Source of the DNA: Polymyxa betae
Taxonomy: Eukaryota; Endomyxa; Phytomyxea; Plasmodiophorida; Plasmodiophoridae
Reading direction: 5' to 3'
NCBI GenBank assembly: GCA_003693705.1
Contig: RBZT01000390.1
Location: 1-22,861, forward strand
DNA: 22,861 nt
Part shown: piece after piece, positions 19,057 to 22,861 of the stretch
How positions within the stretch are numbered: the first letter of the stretch is position 1
Layout of the letters: every line of letters starts with the position of its first letter
Position numbers and translations under genes: made by a program
Notes under the pieces: generated by a model
Seen by the model: only the letters and a program-made list of their open reading frames with translations
What the model was told of the DNA's origin: nothing
The model's database searches: none

Positions 19057-19079
19057 AAACGGAGCTCAGAGCTCCGTTT
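19057..19079. repeat. 23-bp palindrome
   Basis: Arms AAACGGAGCTC and GAGCTCCGTTT with a single central A. It is part of a run of AAAACTGTAGTTTT-like palindromes from 18660 to 19215 in the interior of the TIR element. Confidence 0.85.
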
Positions 19080-19227
19080 CAAAACTACAGTTTTGGTGCA
19101 GTTTCGAAAACTGAAACTGAGCCTCAGTTTTGGTTGCCAAACGCGCATTGTTTGCAAAACTGCCGAGAACTCCCGTTTGGAACAAAACTGAGGCAAAACT
19201 GTAGTTTTGCGTGGTTGCCAAAAGAGT

Positions 19228-19465
19228 CGCAACCGGGGTGCAGCCTTCCTATAGTGGGAAGCCTTATATGCCCTCTATCTCGTGGTGAGCTGGCCAGCGT
19301 AGCTTCAAGCAAAAGGCGGTAGCTCGAGATGTCGACAGCAGCCCATCACCAGGCGATCTGATACGTGACCAATTTCAGTAGCAATTGAGGCGCGTAAACA
19401 TAAGCAGAACGAGGCCTCATGAAGACTGCTTCCGCTATAGCCAGGAGGCTGCACCCCGGTTGTGA
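19228..19465. repeat. Inner inverted repeat pair, about 238 bp apart
   Basis: GTCGCAACCGGGGTGCAGCC (19228-19247) is inverted at 19446-19465 with one mismatch. Weaker pairing extends inward (CCTATAGTGGGAAGC against CTATAGCGGAAGC). It could be a nested small transposon or an inner foldback arm. No target duplication was found. Confidence 0.65.
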
Positions 19466-19543
19466 CTTTAAGCATTTTCGCAACCTTATAGGGAGGTTGC
19501 GTACGCTGTGTATCAGCAATTGGTTGCGAACGTACCAGGGTCG

Positions 19544-19552
19544 TCACGGATA
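19544..19552. repeat. 9-bp target site duplication, right copy
   Basis: TCACGGATA, identical to 18550-18558. Confidence 0.85.
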
Positions 19553-19637
19553 TTATGATAACGGCGACCGTAATACAAGATTGGTTGTCTTTATTAATTG
19601 TGAGAGGCTTTTGAATATTTGCACCTGGAAGATTATT
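19553..19637 (-). pseudogene. copia RNase H remnant, unit B (right part)
   Basis: Reads KPLTINKDNQSCITVA, matching the copia RNase H motif YQDNQGAI of the intact element here. When one copy of the 9-bp duplication is discounted, its frame continues without a break into the left part at 18549. This supports a clean insertion event. The segment normally present between the two motifs (the KHIDIRYHF region) is missing. Confidence 0.7.
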
Positions 19638-19840
19638 ATAATTCATAAAACCATCAAATTTCAGCGGTGATTTCCGATAAAGAAGTATTTTCTGCTTCCG
19701 TAGTCAAGAAACCTTTACCTGCATTGGAGCGGAGACAGCCACCGTCAAACGGAATAATTGCGCAAATGAACACACTAAATGAATTCAATACAAATTGGGA
19801 CTTTTATTTTCGCAAAAGTTGTATTTTGAAAAGATATTGT

Positions 19841-22467
19841 TCAGAAAACACTTTTCTTGCGTGGTAGAGCAGTAACAGACAGGCGACATATTGGACAATT
19901 GAGTTTGCACACCCTATTTCGCCATTCTCTTAAACAATGATCATGAAATTGGTGACTGCATTTCAGCTCAATAAAATACTTCTGATAGTACATTGGGTGA
20001 AGGCAGATAGAGCATTCATGAGACATTATGACCTAAAGTGCAGTTGGAAACAATCGAAATAAACGTTGTGTTGTTTTGACAAACAAATTGAACTTCGCAC
20101 AAAATATCGAATAAACGTACTGAACTCGCATGAAAGCATGTAAAACCAGAAATGGCAAAATTACATCGTAGATTCCATTGTCATTTTCCAGAATGAAAGA
20201 TTCAACCCATCGGACAAACTCCCTCAAGATCGAAGGCTCTATCTCATGATATCTCAATGATGGTTGAATCTGCTTCGTAAACTTAAGAACAGCAGAGCAG
20301 CTGCCTTCGGAGCGCATCCTGTCTAAGGCTTAAAGTCAGCGGTCCAAATTGGTACAGTATAGGCGTAAGCGGACCATAGAAGGCTCCCCGATCTTCATCA
20401 AAGAAGAAACGAGGAAGATCGCGTTCGATGATGAAGAACGTCAATGCTTGAATGATGGGAGGCGCTCGTATGAAAAGCGATCGAACAATGGTGGATAAAA
20501 TGGGATAAGCGCGGCCTTGTTGTGATTGTAAAATGGGATTGAAACCTGGGTGGAAAGAGATCGCCAATGCAGCCAGTTGGTTCATGTTACAAGTGCCGAA
20601 GAACCTCCACAAATTCACAGAGAACGCTACGGAAATAAAGTTGCTGATTGGTGTCAGATTCCTGAAGAGGAATTGAATGGAGAGGAGAACATTTGAATGA
20701 GGTTTTCACCTTGAAGTTAATAAAGCGATTCCTGATTTCAGTATGACGTAATGATAGAGTGTCTTTGGGCAAATAATGTCTCAGGAGATGCACAATATCT
20801 TTCAGGGGAAGTTCATTAGCGCAGATAATCAGAGACATGAAATGGGCGGCAACATCATCATGATGGACAATACGAGCGGACACAGATTCGGAAGCGAGGA
20901 GATGAATAAGCAGGTCTTCATCACGGCATTCCAATGTCGTGGTGATAACATTAAGGTCTTCCAAATATCTGAAAGATCAGTTAGACGATTGAGTAGAATG
21001 GTGATAAGATCATCAGATGATGAACAATTAGAGATCATCAAATGAAAGTACAAAAAGGGAAAAGATCATCAATTAGACAATCTGTTAAGAAACAATAAAT
21101 TGAAATCTTCAAACCAAAGAAAACACTTTTTTTGGTGAAAGTGATTGACTTTGTGATAATAAGTCTCCACATATACAACATTTCAGATGGAGTTGCATCA
21201 TCAACATTCTTCCCGATCATATCTTCACATAATAATATCCGCATAGTGTATGATGTAGTCCAAGACAGGGTGGAGTCGAAATTGGTTCCGTATGGACATG
21301 ACTGCTGACGATGATATTGTAGCCTATAGATATCGTTACCAATTACGCTATATGAGATAGAATATCGTTACCATCTAGGAAACAGCACATTCAATAGAAA
21401 GTAGGGGTAATTCAGTCGACATATAGCCCTGTCGGTGAATTGTTTCAAATCGAATGTGAGCTCAGACGCAGTCCTAACAGAATTACGAATCAGGAAATGG
21501 GCGCGACTAAAACACAGTAACAAAACAATGACAAAAATATCGAAAATTCGGAATAATCGGTGAGCTTTTTCACATTTTGTACCTTTCTCCCAGAAAGAAT
21601 ATGATCGAAGCTGTAACACCAGTTGGAAAACTAGAAAAACCGATTCCGTTTCTGTAACATAATCAGATGAAATGTTGCATGAGATTGTTGATTCAACACA
21701 CCTGTATAGATTATTAATTAATTGTTGAGTGTAGCAGTTCTCAATATCATTCAATCATCCAGGAGGAATCTCACGAAGCGTGTTCCGGATAGGCCAATTG
21801 AGATTATGTGACATGACAGCCTCGCTCAGTGCCAGCAGTAACGAATCGCACCCATACCACGTTACAATCCATTCTACGGGTAATAAACGCATTAAGGGCC
21901 GCAAAAACCTCCAGAGCGGTGTATCGACTGAGAGGTCTGAACAATTATTGAGACAATAACGCAATGTATGAAGAAGCCATTGTGTGATATCATGTCTATG
22001 AGATGGAGGCGGTGTCTCAATACTCATCAGACCCAATTGTTTAAAGACATTCGATTCTGTTGGGCCCAGTTGAAGACAGCGATCCAGCTGCCAGCAACAG
22101 CGCTCAACATCCTTGGCGAAGTTCAGCTGAGATGAGGTGGGAAGAATGCTGTTCCAGGGCCTAAAACGGAGATGTGAACGATCATGGGGAGTGCATCATA
22201 CAGATTACTTGGGAGGGAATCTCCGAGAGAGGTCGTTGAGGCGGTCTATCATATGTGATGGGAGCTGCTGAGAGAAGAGAGGGATGGACAGGAGCAGGGC
22301 CAAATCGAACAGCTGCGATCTCAAGACGGAGCCGATCATGGCTGGATACGGCTCTGATACGAGCGTCGCTTCTTGCTTCAAATAGAGAGCTGGAGAAGGA
22401 GGGACAACAATCAAATGGAATCGAACACCGGAACTCCGTGGCTCTGTCAGGTCCCGCAATTTGGCTC
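19841..22467 (-). CDS. Multi-exon helical protein with C-terminal RING-H2 finger
   Basis: Phase-consistent exons (minus): 22467-22209, 22160-21775, 21506-21372, 20968-20710, 20661-20619, 20545-20356, 20318-20117, 20032-19841 (stop TGA). Joins at 21507-21774 and 20969-21371 are unresolved: further small exons are likely and no single path is proven. The terminal exon encodes a RING-H2: C-x2-C (CSIC), then CSHQFHDHC, then CPIC, with the zinc ligand pattern C3H2C3 of E3 ubiquitin ligases. The rest is leucine-rich helix (FDLALLLSIPLF, WFLRPLMRLLPVEW-like runs, DIVHLLRHYLPKD), compatible with an armadillo- or HEAT-like scaffold, though no named repeat is certain. Introns as short as 37 nt (20319-20355) and 48 nt are predicted. 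The 5' end is not found and may lie beyond 22468. Confidence 0.55.
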
Positions 22468-22589
22468 CTGCGTTATTTTAGGGTCAATTTAACAGGAGGC
22501 TACGGTAATTTTCGCGATTATAACATAAAATTATAAATAGATAGGATATTTATTATTCAATCTGAATTGAAAATTCGGCAGCCTGTTTT

Positions 22590-22604
22590 GGCGGCTGAAC
22601 CGCC
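22590..22604. repeat. Short hairpin
   Basis: GGCGG-CTGAA-CCGCC, followed at once by the small palindrome TGTCAATGACA. It lies between the two minus-strand coding segments. There is no U-run after it, so it is not a bacterial-type terminator. Confidence 0.5.
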
Positions 22605-22607
22605 ATG

Positions 22608-22861
22608 TCAATGACAAGGCGTATGGTGCTGCCAGTTTTTTTTTGAGGTAATATACCGAAGGTCCGGCATTTCCGGAATGACCGCAGCCGGCAGCGCGAT
22701 TGTTATTTGAAAAATCTGTAACGTATGGCCTTGGAAGTAATGCACGATGGCCTTACTTTGGAGGTCGTCCAGAATGTTATTTTCGTGGGCCGGATCGACG
22801 TAGTCCACTGGGTCAACCGTGCTCTGTTTCAGTGAGAGCAAAACATGGCTCCCATCTTCAG
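22608..22861 (-). CDS. Partial minus-strand coding segment at the window edge
   Basis: The frame enters from the right edge, reading HVLLSLKQSTVDPVDYVDPA, then HENNILDDLQ. It may continue unspliced to 22608, or splice at GTAAGG near 22755 to an acceptor CGTTACAG near 22715, which would switch frame. No family is recognised. It could be an upstream exon of the RING-H2 gene or the end of another gene. Confidence 0.35.
   Translation of the reverse strand, partial: EDGSHVLLSLKQSTVDPVDYVDPAHENNILDDLQSKAIVHYFQGHTLQIFQITIALPAAVIPEMPDLRYITSKKNWQHHTPCH

Larger units (their letters stand above)
18559..19543. mobile_element. Non-autonomous Mutator-like TIR element, 985 bp
   Basis: Left end CGACCCTGCTAC and right end (inverted) CGACCCTGGTAC begin imperfect terminal inverted repeats of about 65 bp. 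Their best block is CGCAACCTCCCAATAAGGTT (18599-18618), matched inverted at 19480-19499 with one change. A perfect 9-bp direct repeat TCACGGATA flanks both ends. Long TIRs with a 9-bp duplication are the signature of Mutator-like (MULE) transposition. No transposase frame is visible inside, so it would need one in trans. The interior is packed with smaller palindromic repeats. Confidence 0.8.

Noticed and set aside
1-22861. CRISPR array, bacterial operon or prophage
   Set aside because: There are no regularly spaced repeats; the genes carry spliceosomal introns and eukaryotic domains.

Overview
This is nuclear DNA of a eukaryote with compact, intron-rich genes. Three genes have mostly 37-61 nt introns plus a few of 149-225 nt, with GT..AG ends and, in places, a TACTAAC-type branch site. 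A nuclear tRNA gene, a Ty1/copia retrotransposon, a LINE fragment and a Mutator-like element confirm this. The gene families (C2H2 fingers, F-box, SLC44, OSCA/CSC1, DUF2235, RING-H2) fit an early-diverging fungus or an amoebozoan-type protist. The lineage cannot be fixed from the sequence alone.

Layout. 1-792: a perfect 56-bp palindrome and a decayed LINE reverse transcriptase fragment. 793-4967: a nearly complete copia element on the minus strand. Its 5' LTR, a half-tRNA(Lys) primer site and a single gag-pol frame are readable, but the frame carries four in-frame stops and the 3' LTR breaks off after 13 bp. 4979-5050: tRNA-Thr(CGT), whose 5' end lies 11 bp from the retrotransposon. 5491-6637: a three-exon, seven-finger C2H2 gene. 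6889-8346: an F-box/ankyrin gene. 8973-10808 (minus) and 11149-13584 (plus): a divergent pair encoding a choline-transporter-like protein and an OSCA/TMEM63/CSC1 channel. 13802-15756: an eight-exon DUF2235 alpha/beta-hydrolase gene. 15977-18549: a tandem duplication of about 1.3 kb. Each unit carries a copia RNase H tail followed by an unrecognised ORF of 217 or 230 aa. 18559-19543: a 985-bp TIR element with a 9-bp target duplication, inserted into the copia relic. 19841-22467 (minus): a multi-exon helical protein ending in a RING-H2 finger. 22608-22861: a partial frame at the window edge.

How the parts relate. The three central genes encode two multi-span membrane proteins (solute transport, osmotic or mechanical gating) and a putative phospholipase, but nothing shows that they are co-regulated beyond the shared 340-bp intergenic space. 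The flanks are a mobile-element landing zone. The signals most worth a second look are the orphan ORF pair attached to copia tails, the CGTTAC motif present in all seven introns of the hydrolase gene, the half-tRNA(Lys) priming site, and the tRNA-proximal insertion. All splice models were built by eye from reading frame, phase and family motifs.
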